Source: a virus
Strand: one strand, 5' to 3'
IMG/VR virus record: IMGVR_UViG_3300027708_001442
Location: 1 to 32,424 of that record
DNA: 32,424 bases
This document shows, one piece after another, positions 14,587-21,572 of the stretch; positions within the stretch are counted from its first letter, which is position 1, and each line of letters opens with the position of its first letter. Under the pieces are notes generated by a model. That model was not told where the DNA came from. It worked only from the letters and a program-made list of their open reading frames with translations, and searched no databases. Position numbers and translations under genes: made by a program.

Positions 14587-14828
14587 CAATTATATTAAAA
14601 AACCTCATAAACAATTGGAAATTAAATAAGTCAGAAACGCCATTACGCAGTTTTGTTAAAGCTTACAGTTACAGATGTTGTGGTACCTTAGCAACAATAA
14701 TAATATCATATTGTATTACAGGCAAATTTATAGTTAGTTTAGGAATAGGAGCAGTTGAAATGATTGTTAAACCATTTATATATTGGTGCCATGAACGTGT
14801 ATGGAACAGGATTAAATGGGGAAGATAA
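14583..14828 (+). CDS. DUF2061-like small membrane protein
   Basis: 81 residues. The pattern PLRSFVKAYSYRCCGTLATI, then ISYCITG, then SLGIGAVEMIVKPFIYWCHERVWNRIKWG matches DUF2061, a family of short inner-membrane proteins with two hydrophobic helices and an ending HERVWNRIxWG. Function unknown; some bacterial homologues are fused to cysteine/sulfate assimilation enzymes. The start ATG overlaps the gp44 stop (ATGA). A tRNA gene begins six bases after its stop, so gp44, this gene, the tRNA and gp62 probably share one transcript. Confidence 0.82.
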   Translation: MTIILKNLINNWKLNKSETPLRSFVKAYSYRCCGTLATIIISYCITGKFIVSLGIGAVEMIVKPFIYWCHERVWNRIKWGR

Positions 14829-14834
14829 TAATAA

Positions 14835-14909
14835 GCGGGCATAGTTCAGTGGTAGAATAATAGTTTACCAAACTATAGGTCGTGGGTTCGAATCCCACTG
14901 CCCGCTCCA
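14835..14909 (+). tRNA. tRNA-Gly (anticodon ACC)
   Basis: A complete cloverleaf: acceptor GCGGGCA/TGCCCGC (14835-14841 with 14899-14905), D arm GTTC/GAAT with loop AGTGGTA, anticodon stem ATAGT/ACTAT (14860-14864 with 14872-14876) and loop TTACCAA. The variable loop is AGGTC and the T arm GTGGG/CCCAC has loop TTCGAAT. Discriminator T14906 and CCA 14907-14909 are encoded. The anticodon at 14867-14869 is ACC, glycine GGU. A34 is rare in bacterial tRNA-Gly, where GCC normally reads GGU and GGC. The discriminator T and GCGGG acceptor support glycine identity. Confidence 0.95.
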
Positions 14910-14926
14910 AAATTATCCAAAATTAT
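14907..14926 (+). repeat. Tandem CCAAAATTAT at tRNA-gp62 junction
   Basis: CCAAAATTAT is repeated directly (14907-14916, 14917-14926) between the tRNA 3' end and the gp62 ATG. The same ten bases plus ATG occur once at 12180-12192 after the other tRNA. The first copy contains the tRNA CCA end. Confidence 0.8.
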
Positions 14927-15316
14927 ATGTACGAATTAAAAGATTATTTAAAAGCGATTAATGAAACAAAAGAACCACTACTAGACAGTGATGATTCTAC
15001 GTGGGAAAAGAAGTATCCACCATATATTATAAATCGTTGTCTTTCTATGTTTTGGGACACATTAATGCCGGCCAATGAAATGAACGGGCTACACTTCTTG
15101 GATAAAAAGTTACAATTTCATTTTTTAATAAATAGTATCAGAAAAAAGAAGCGATTTGGTGGTAAGTGGTTATCACAAACCAGGTTGAAAGATTTAGAGT
15201 ATGTGAAAGAATACTATGGTTATAGCAATGAAAAGGCAAGAGAGGCCTTAACTTTATTGACCAAAGAACAACTTGAACATATTAAGAAAAAATTATACAA
15301 AGGTGGGAGAGAGTAA
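14927..15316 (+). CDS. 62: Clamp loader small subunit gp62
   Basis: 129 residues from ATG 14927 (T4 gp62 is 187; marine relatives are often shorter). The segments YPPYIINRCLSMFWDTLMPANEMN and HFLINSIRKKKRFGGKWL align by pattern with the T4 gp62 stretch around MPAVYAMN and RGKRYGKWAK. It is the stator subunit of the gp44/gp62 clamp loader. A longer frame beginning at a GTG inside the tRNA (14882) is rejected as start. No Shine-Dalgarno is visible; the leader left after tRNA removal would be 17 AT-rich bases. Gene order 44-62-regA supports the call. Confidence 0.85.
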   Translation: MYELKDYLKAINETKEPLLDSDDSTWEKKYPPYIINRCLSMFWDTLMPANEMNGLHFLDKKLQFHFLINSIRKKKRFGGKWLSQTRLKDLEYVKEYYGYSNEKAREALTLLTKEQLEHIKKKLYKGGRE

Positions 15317-15750
15317 TGGTAGATAATATTAAATGGTCAATAGAGGACATGTTAGAGGTAACAATCAAACAGCCTGATGACTTTTTAAAAGTAAGAGAAA
15401 CACTTACTAGAATTGGTGTAGCATCAAGAAAAGATAAGACTTTATTTCAGTCATGTCATATACTTCATAAACAAGGCAAATATTACATTGTACATTTTAA
15501 AGAGTTATTCGCTCTTGATGGTAAGACTGCTACATTATCTGAAAACGATATTCAAAGAAGAAATACAATTGCAATATTATTAGCAGATTGGAATTTAATT
15601 AATATAGTTAAAAAAGAGGCGGCTGAAAACAAAGCACCTTTAAGTCAAATTAAAGTACTACCTTTCAAAGAAAAGAAAGATTGGATACTATCGGCAAAAT
15701 ATAATATTGGTAAAAAAGTTACTAAAGATAATGAAACAAATGGTGAATAA
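15316..15750 (+). CDS. regA: Translational repressor RegA
   Basis: 144 residues (T4 RegA is 122). The diagnostic stretch LKVRETLTRIGVASRKDKTLFQSCHILHKQGKYYIVHFKE closely follows T4 RegA, as does IAILLADWNLINIV and the FKEKKDW segment near the end. RegA binds AU-rich start regions of early phage mRNAs and blocks initiation. Several genes here have WTATATTATG-like starts, which are plausible targets. The ATG overlaps the gp62 stop (TAATG) and has GGGAGAGAG upstream. Confidence 0.93.
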   Translation: MVDNIKWSIEDMLEVTIKQPDDFLKVRETLTRIGVASRKDKTLFQSCHILHKQGKYYIVHFKELFALDGKTATLSENDIQRRNTIAILLADWNLINIVKKEAAENKAPLSQIKVLPFKEKKDWILSAKYNIGKKVTKDNETNGE

Positions 15751-17238
15751 ATGCAAGTATCTAAGTTTAGAGACTTTATAAAAGAAGAAAGACAACAGGA
15801 TGAAAAAGATCCTATTACTGTTGTTATTATTAGTAAATCTTCTCCTAAAGTAAGACGACAAAAAACAGGTAATAAAAAGACCAAAAAAGAAATTACCGTA
15901 AGTTTTGTACAGAAATCTTGTGCTAAAAGAAAAATACCGTGTTACGTAATCAATACTAAATTCTCAATCATCACAGATAAAGACGAAGAAAAAAATACAT
16001 TAACAATTTATAATTATGACGGTGAAGATGGTGAACACACATTCATTGGTAAGAATACAGTAGTTATCACAAGAGCAGGTGCTATAGAGGACGAAGCAGG
16101 TCTTTCTTTGATATCAGCATTTCAAAATTCTGGTGCGTTTATGTTAAACACCAGATCAGCAATGTTAACATGCGATAACAAACTAACTTCAGCATTGTTA
16201 TTTGAAAAGTTTAATATACCAACTCCAAAAACTGCCTTCATATCAAACGAAAAGAATTTAGATAACGCATTAAAACTAGTAGGTAATAAATTTCCAGTAA
16301 TTGTAAAAACATTAACAGGCACACAAGGTATTGGTGTAGTTAAAGTAGATAGTTACGATTCATTAGTATCAGTAGTACAAGCATTGTTTAAACATGATGC
16401 TGAATTGTTATTACAAGAATACATGCCAACAGATTCAGATGTAAGAACATTCGTAGTAGATAATAAAATATTTGCATGTACTAGACGTGTTAAAAAATCT
16501 GGCGAATTTAGATCAAACGTTCATAGAGGGGCTATAGCAGAACCATATAAACTTTCAGATGAAGAAATAGAAATTGTTTTAAGAACAGCAAGAGCATCAA
16601 AAGCATATCTTGTAGGTATAGATCATATAAAATATAAAGGTAAAATTTACGTATTAGAAGCAAACGGTTCTCCAGGAACTGGTGCAGATTATGAAGGATA
16701 TCATTACGAAGATTATATTGATACACCAGATACTACAGGCCCAATTAAAGGTAGTCAATTGGTAGATAACGTTATAGAATATATTTCTGATAGAAAACAT
16801 TGGGATAGACAATCAATTGTAGAAGTAGGTTATTTAGAAACAATAGAATTATCTACAGTAGGAAAAGTAAGAGCAAAATTAGATACAGGTAATGGTGCAG
16901 AAACATGTGCCTTACATGCAGAAGAAGTGGAAGTTGTTGATGGTAAAGTTGCATGGAAATATAATGGTAAAAAGCATACAAGCAAGTTAGAAGGTTACCA
17001 TAAAATTTTTAGAGCCAATACAAATGATGGTGAAGGAGAAAAAAGACCAGTTGTTAAATTAGATTTAACATTTAATGGATTTACATATAAAGATGTATTG
17101 TTTGGTCTTGATGAACGTAAAAGATCAGCGTCAGACGTATTATTAAACAGAGACATCATTAGAAAAATGAATGCTTCGGTAAATCCAAATAGAGAATTTG
17201 TATTAAGTAGAAGAATAAAACCTATTGACAAAAAGTAA
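15751..17238 (+). CDS. RimK-like ATP-grasp ligase fused to RimB-like retropepsin-fold protease domain
   Basis: 495 residues, much longer than RimK (about 300). Residues 1-120 resemble a pre-ATP-grasp domain. ATP-grasp spans about 130-330: CDNKLTSALLFEKFNIPTPKT, FPVIVKTLTGTQGIGVV, LLQEYMPTDSDVRTFVV and YVLEANGSPG. From about 355 a second domain matches the RimB/ATP-dependent zinc protease family: KLDTGNGAETCALHA with the aspartic-protease-like D378-T-G, then RPVVKLDLTF and a LNRDIIRKMNASVNPNREFVL end. Family members extend or trim glutamate tails, best known on ribosomal protein bS6. A ligase and a hydrolase in one chain suggests self-limiting tail modification. The N-terminus MQVSKFRDFIKEE also resembles a capsid-targeting peptide. 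It directly follows regA. Confidence 0.85.
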   Translation: MQVSKFRDFIKEERQQDEKDPITVVIISKSSPKVRRQKTGNKKTKKEITVSFVQKSCAKRKIPCYVINTKFSIITDKDEEKNTLTIYNYDGEDGEHTFIGKNTVVITRAGAIEDEAGLSLISAFQNSGAFMLNTRSAMLTCDNKLTSALLFEKFNIPTPKTAFISNEKNLDNALKLVGNKFPVIVKTLTGTQGIGVVKVDSYDSLVSVVQALFKHDAELLLQEYMPTDSDVRTFVVDNKIFACTRRVKKSGEFRSNVHRGAIAEPYKLSDEEIEIVLRTARASKAYLVGIDHIKYKGKIYVLEANGSPGTGADYEGYHYEDYIDTPDTTGPIKGSQLVDNVIEYISDRKHWDRQSIVEVGYLETIELSTVGKVRAKLDTGNGAETCALHAEEVEVVDGKVAWKYNGKKHTSKLEGYHKIFRANTNDGEGEKRPVVKLDLTFNGFTYKDVLFGLDERKRSASDVLLNRDIIRKMNASVNPNREFVLSRRIKPIDKK

Positions 17239-17253
17239 ATAATAGTATATAAT
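17225..17253 (+). promoter_or_regulatory. Consensus sigma70-type promoter inside end of RimK-like gene
   Basis: TTGACA (17225-17230), 17-base spacer, TATAAT (17248-17253), a perfect consensus. The -35 box lies in the last codons of the upstream gene. The predicted start near 17260 is three bases before the ATG at 17263. Confidence 0.8.
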
Positions 17254-17262
17254 GATTGTATT

Positions 17263-17574
17263 ATGTCAGAAGTAAAAATCTTTAGATTAAGTACAGGTGA
17301 AGATGTTATCGGTCAAAAATCAGAAGATAGCGATTCAAATTTAACTAATATAAAACAACCGTTCGTGATTGTACCAATGCAATCAAAACCAGGTGGGCCA
17401 GTATCTTTGGCGCTAACACCATACATGCCTTATTCTGAATCTGAAACTATCGTGTTAAAAACAAGTAACATTATAACAGAAGTACAACCAAAATTAGAAA
17501 TCAAAAATTCTTATAATCAGCATTTAGGAACAGGAATAATTCAAGCAAAGAAACCTAAACTTATTATAGATTGA
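17263..17574 (+). CDS. Small beta-rich protein, possibly Sm/LSm-like
   Basis: 103 residues. VKIFRLSTGEDVIGQ at the start resembles the first strands of an Sm-like fold (x-L-x-x-G-E-x-I-x-G), followed by IKQPFVIVP and SLALTPYMPYSE, then alternating hydrophobic strands. Similar short proteins occur near DNA polymerase in marine T4-likes as far as I recall, but without known function; the Sm-like reading is inference from pattern only. No ribosome site; the transcript from the consensus promoter would be nearly leaderless. Its TGA overlaps the ferredoxin ATG. Confidence 0.65.
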   Translation: MSEVKIFRLSTGEDVIGQKSEDSDSNLTNIKQPFVIVPMQSKPGGPVSLALTPYMPYSESETIVLKTSNIITEVQPKLEIKNSYNQHLGTGIIQAKKPKLIID

Positions 17575-17912
17575 TGATTACAGTATATTTTGTTAGAAAC
17601 GGCCTGAAAATTAGGGTTGAAGTTCCTATTGGCATGACCTTAATGGAAGCCGCAAAGAAATATAGTAAAATAGATATACGAGAAATAACTGCTGATTGTG
17701 GTGGCTCTTGTGCTTGTGGTACTTGTCATGTTATAATAGATGATCGTTGGATTGGTAAGATTGCACCAATGAATGAAAATTATGCAGAATTGGATATATT
17801 AGAATTTGATAAACAATATAAAAAAGGATTGAGTAGATTAGCATGTCAAATACAATTAACAAAAGAACATGATGGTTTAATCGCTCATTTATTGGATGAA
17901 GATATTAGATAA
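17574..17912 (+). CDS. 2Fe-2S ferredoxin (adrenodoxin type)
   Basis: 112 residues from ATG 17574; the preceding in-frame TTG at 17571 is an alternative. The cluster motif is C42-x5-C48-x2-C51 (CGGSCACGTCH) with the fourth ligand C91 (LACQIQL), the adrenodoxin/Isc Fdx arrangement; C46 is extra. It has a beta-grasp fold with MITVYFVRNG at the start. It carries single electrons; partners could be a host reductase or a phage oxygenase or reductase outside this window. The start overlaps the previous stop (TGATG), and the stop overlaps the DNA polymerase ATG (TAATG). Confidence 0.92.
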   Translation: MITVYFVRNGLKIRVEVPIGMTLMEAAKKYSKIDIREITADCGGSCACGTCHVIIDDRWIGKIAPMNENYAELDILEFDKQYKKGLSRLACQIQLTKEHDGLIAHLLDEDIR

Positions 17913-20398
17913 TGAACTTTTACAAATCAGTTATAGAACATAGAGGTAAACTTCTTATTAGAGGTATACATAACGGCAAAGAATATAAAGAACGAATAGA
18001 CTTTGGGCCTACACTTTATTCATTAACACAACAACAAACAGAATTTAAAACCTTACAAGATCAGTATTTAAAACCTATTACTTTCAAAACTATAGATGAT
18101 GCTAGAAAATTTAGGAGAGAAGTAGTTACTGATAATTCTCCTATTTACGGCCTAGAACGATATCATTATCAATATATTAATAAATTTCATTCTGATAATA
18201 TAGATTGGGATAAAAAATTTATTAAAATTTTTACATTAGATATAGAGACTAGTTGCGAAAGCGGTTTTCCAGATGTTCAAAATCCTATAGAAGAAATACT
18301 TTGTATTACAGTTAAAAATCAATCTAATAAACAAATATTAACTTGGGGAACTGGTGAATATAAAACAGATAGAACTGATATAACTTATGTAAGATGTAAG
18401 TCTGAAAAAGAATTGATGTTTGAGTTTATGAAGTTTTGGATTAAAAACTACCCAGATGTTACAACAGGTTGGAATACAAAGTTCTTTGATATACCTTATT
18501 TACTTAGTAGAATTATATTAATTGCAGGTGAAAAAGTTGCACAAAAGATATCGCCTTGGAATTTAATTCAAAAAGAAGAAATATTAGTCAGAGGTAGGCC
18601 ACAAACAGTTTACAATATATTAGGTATTACAAACTTAGATTACTTAGACTTATATCAATGGTTTATTCCTACAAGGCAAGAAAGTTATAAGTTAGATTTT
18701 ATTGGCGAATTAGAACTTGGTCGTGGTAAAGATGAAATGAAACATGATACATTTAAAGATTGGTACACAAAAGACTTCCAATCATTTATAGATTATAATA
18801 TTCAAGACGTTGAAATCGTTGACGCATTAGAAGATAAACTTGGCCTGATTGACCTATCATTAACTGTTGCTTATGAATCTAAAGTAAACTATGGTGATAT
18901 CTTTTCACAAGTTCGAGTGTGGGATACCTTAATTGCAAATCATTTGTTAAGTAAAAATATTTGTATTCCTCCACGTGAAGATAATACTAAGGATGAAAAG
19001 TATGAAGGTGCTTATGTAAAAGATCCGATACTTGGCATGCACAAATGGGTAGTTTCTTTTGATATCAATTCACTATACCCTCATATTATTATACAGTATA
19101 ATATTTCACCAGAAAAGATTATTGGTTTAAATTCAGAAGGTATATCTGTTAATAAGATGTTAGATAAGTCAACATCTTTAGATTATTTAAAAGATAAGAA
19201 TGCTTGTATTACACCTAATGGTGCATTATTTAAAAACGATAGTCAAGGTTTTCTACCAGAGATGATGGAGACAATGTATAATGAACGTGTTATTTTTAAG
19301 AATAGAATGTTACTTGCAAAAAAAGAATATGAGAAAACAAAAGATCCAAGTTTAGTTAGAGAAATATCACGTTGTCATAATATTCAATGGGCAAGAAAGA
19401 TCGCCTTAAACTCAGCTTACGGTGCAGTAGGTAATGAATACTTTAGATATTATGATGTAAGACAGGCCAGTGCCATTACAACAGCAGGCCAATTTATTAT
19501 TAGATTTATAGAAGAAAAGGTAAATAGTTATTTAAATAAAATATTACAGACTGATAATATAGATTATATTGTGGCATCTGATACAGATTCTATCTATGTT
19601 ACATTAGATAAACTTGTAGAACAAACTTGTAAAGACAAAACAGAAGATCAAATATGTAATTTTTTAAATAAAGTTGTTGATAGTAGAGTTGAACCATTTT
19701 TAAATAAATGTTTTGAAGAACTTGCAGACTATACAAACGCATTTAAAAACTGTATGGTAATGAAACGAGAAGTAATCGCTAACAAAGGTATTTGGGTTGC
19801 AAAGAAAAGATATATGTTAAATGTATTAGATGAAGAAGGCGTTAGACTTTCGCAACCTAAATTAAAGATCATGGGTATAGAAGCGGTTAAATCTTCAACG
19901 CCACAAGTTTGTAGAGGTAGAATTAAAGAAGCCATTAAAATTATAATGAGTAAAGACGAAGATACTTTACAAAAGTTTATTGCTGATTTTAAAAAAGAGT
20001 TCTTTACTATGTCGGCTGAACAAATATCTTTTCCAAGATCATGTAATAACATGAAAAAATATTACGATAGTAATAATATCTTTATTAAAGGAACACCAAT
20101 ACATGTTAAAGGTGCTTTAATTTATAATTATCAAGTAAAAGAATTTAAACTTAAAAGTAAATATCCCTTAATACAAGAAGGAGATAAAATCAAGTTTCTT
20201 AAACTTGTAGAAGCAAATCCATTTAAGTTTGATGTGATAAGTTATATAACAACCTTACCTAAAGAATTTAATTTACAACAGTATATAGATTATGAAACTC
20301 AATTTGAAAAAACATTTTTAGATCCAATGAGATTTATATTACAATCTATTGGTTGGTCGCAAGAAAAGAAAGCAAACCTAGAGGCATTTTTTGCATGA
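17912..20398 (+). CDS. 43: DNA polymerase gp43 (family B)
   Basis: 828 residues (T4 gp43 is 898). Exonuclease motifs: Exo I FTLDIET (D110, E112), Exo II TTGWNTKFFDIPYL, Exo III YNIQDVEIVDALE. Polymerase motif A is SFDINSLYPHII (D384), motif B KIALNSAYGAVGN, and motif C ASDTDSIYV (D557, D559). All proofreading and polymerase acidic residues are present, so it is an intact replicase. The C-terminal end should bind the gp45 clamp. It starts at ATG overlapping the ferredoxin stop and ends overlapping the second DruA-like gene (ATGA). Like T4 gp43 it lies downstream of regA, here with three genes in between. Confidence 0.96.
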   Translation: MNFYKSVIEHRGKLLIRGIHNGKEYKERIDFGPTLYSLTQQQTEFKTLQDQYLKPITFKTIDDARKFRREVVTDNSPIYGLERYHYQYINKFHSDNIDWDKKFIKIFTLDIETSCESGFPDVQNPIEEILCITVKNQSNKQILTWGTGEYKTDRTDITYVRCKSEKELMFEFMKFWIKNYPDVTTGWNTKFFDIPYLLSRIILIAGEKVAQKISPWNLIQKEEILVRGRPQTVYNILGITNLDYLDLYQWFIPTRQESYKLDFIGELELGRGKDEMKHDTFKDWYTKDFQSFIDYNIQDVEIVDALEDKLGLIDLSLTVAYESKVNYGDIFSQVRVWDTLIANHLLSKNICIPPREDNTKDEKYEGAYVKDPILGMHKWVVSFDINSLYPHIIIQYNISPEKIIGLNSEGISVNKMLDKSTSLDYLKDKNACITPNGALFKNDSQGFLPEMMETMYNERVIFKNRMLLAKKEYEKTKDPSLVREISRCHNIQWARKIALNSAYGAVGNEYFRYYDVRQASAITTAGQFIIRFIEEKVNSYLNKILQTDNIDYIVASDTDSIYVTLDKLVEQTCKDKTEDQICNFLNKVVDSRVEPFLNKCFEELADYTNAFKNCMVMKREVIANKGIWVAKKRYMLNVLDEEGVRLSQPKLKIMGIEAVKSSTPQVCRGRIKEAIKIIMSKDEDTLQKFIADFKKEFFTMSAEQISFPRSCNNMKKYYDSNNIFIKGTPIHVKGALIYNYQVKEFKLKSKYPLIQEGDKIKFLKLVEANPFKFDVISYITTLPKEFNLQQYIDYETQFEKTFLDPMRFILQSIGWSQEKKANLEAFFA

Positions 20399-21498
20399 AA
20401 ACTTTAACTAAAGAACAAGCACTATATTGTGTTAAAATATTTAAAGATTATTTTGGTAGTTTTAATCGTATAGATGATTACATGAGAGATCAAAAACTGG
20501 CCTCTATACAAAACATTCCTGCTGGATTACCAGGCATGAGTTTAGAAGATGACTTGTTTTCCGATTTTGCAATGTCTCCTAATGATATGAAGTTAGAAGT
20601 ATTAGAAATAGATAATGTAACTTGGGACACTTGTATTAATATGATATCAAGCCATAGTAACATGGTAAGTATTCCTGGTAAAAATTTAAAACTAGCAGTT
20701 AAAGAAATGACAACAAATAAATTTGTAGGGTTTATAAGATTGGCATCACCAGTTATTAATATGAAACCTAGAAACGAAATGTTAGGTAATGTTCCCGATC
20801 TAAGTCATTTTAATAAAACGGCCATTATGGGATTTGTAATAGTACCATCTCAACCTTTTGGTTATAATTATCTTGGTGGTAAACTATTGGCAGCTATTTG
20901 TTGTAGTCATAAAGTAAGAGACATGATGAATAAGAAGTATGATATGAACTTATGTTTATTTGAAACTACAAGTTTGTATGGTAACAGTAAATCATCAAGT
21001 CAGTATGATGGTATGAAACCTTATGTTAGATATAAAGGCCTAACTGATAGTGATTTTATTCCTATGTTACATGGTAAACCTTATGAACAATTAAGAGACT
21101 ACGTTGAGAAAATAGTAGGCGATCTAGTAAAAGAAGATGCGTCAAGTAAGAAGTTAAAGTTAACCAATGCAATTATAGGGTTAATAAAACGATCTTTAAA
21201 AGATGACAAGACAGAATTGGAAGATTTTAATAAAGTTATCAACAACGCAAAAGACTTGACGGAACAGAAAAGATACTATATAAGTCATTATGGTATCAAA
21301 AATTATATTGATATAGTAAATGGTAAGACAGATACTATAATTAAAGATGATACCTATGATAAATTTGAACTAGAAAGTATCATAGAATGGTGGAGAAAGA
21401 AAGCGGCCATTCGTTATGAGACTTTAAAGAAAGAAAATAAGATAAGAAATGAACTTGAACTTTGGACTAAAAATTCTTCAATACAAATTATTCGATAA
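20395..21498 (+). CDS. DUF4338/DruA-like protein, paralogue 2
   Basis: 367 residues from ATG 20395, which overlaps the gp43 stop (ATGA); GAGG lies ten bases upstream. An in-frame start at 20353 would overlap gp43 by 46 bases and is less likely. Residues about 100-215 share the core of the protein at 4543: FVGFIRLASP, then VIVPSQPFGYN, GGKLLAAICCS, a KKYDMNLCLFETTSLYG step and SQYDGMKPYVRYKG. The core also recalls DruA of Druantia systems. The N-terminal part (KTLTKEQALYCVKIFKDYFG) is short and helical, and the C-terminal half is Lys-rich and predicted helical. Its coupling to DNA polymerase suggests a DNA-related role, but activity is unknown. Confidence 0.62.
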   Translation: MKTLTKEQALYCVKIFKDYFGSFNRIDDYMRDQKLASIQNIPAGLPGMSLEDDLFSDFAMSPNDMKLEVLEIDNVTWDTCINMISSHSNMVSIPGKNLKLAVKEMTTNKFVGFIRLASPVINMKPRNEMLGNVPDLSHFNKTAIMGFVIVPSQPFGYNYLGGKLLAAICCSHKVRDMMNKKYDMNLCLFETTSLYGNSKSSSQYDGMKPYVRYKGLTDSDFIPMLHGKPYEQLRDYVEKIVGDLVKEDASSKKLKLTNAIIGLIKRSLKDDKTELEDFNKVINNAKDLTEQKRYYISHYGIKNYIDIVNGKTDTIIKDDTYDKFELESIIEWWRKKAAIRYETLKKENKIRNELELWTKNSSIQIIR

Positions 21499-21510
21499 AG
21501 ATTTATTTTA

Positions 21511-21518
21511 TATAAATA
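21511..21518 (+). promoter_or_regulatory. Late promoter box upstream of speD
   Basis: TATAAATA at 21511-21518, the T4-type late consensus, in an intergenic region. There is no sigma70 -35 at the right distance. The leader would be about 48 bases, ending in AGAGAG before the ATG. All-A/T octamers occur by chance in AT-rich DNA, so the position between genes is the main support. Confidence 0.55.
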
Positions 21519-21572
21519 ACTTTATATATATTGATGTGATTGTGAGTAGTTAATTTTAAAATTTATAGAGAG

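Noticed and set aside
14865-14871. Reading the second tRNA as tRNA-Trp (CCA)
   Set aside because: That shift would break the perfect anticodon stem and put A instead of T at position 33; discriminator T and the acceptor stem fit glycine.
14882-14926. GTG start for gp62 inside tRNA-Gly
   Set aside because: It would translate tRNA sequence; ATG 14927 gives the expected N-terminus.
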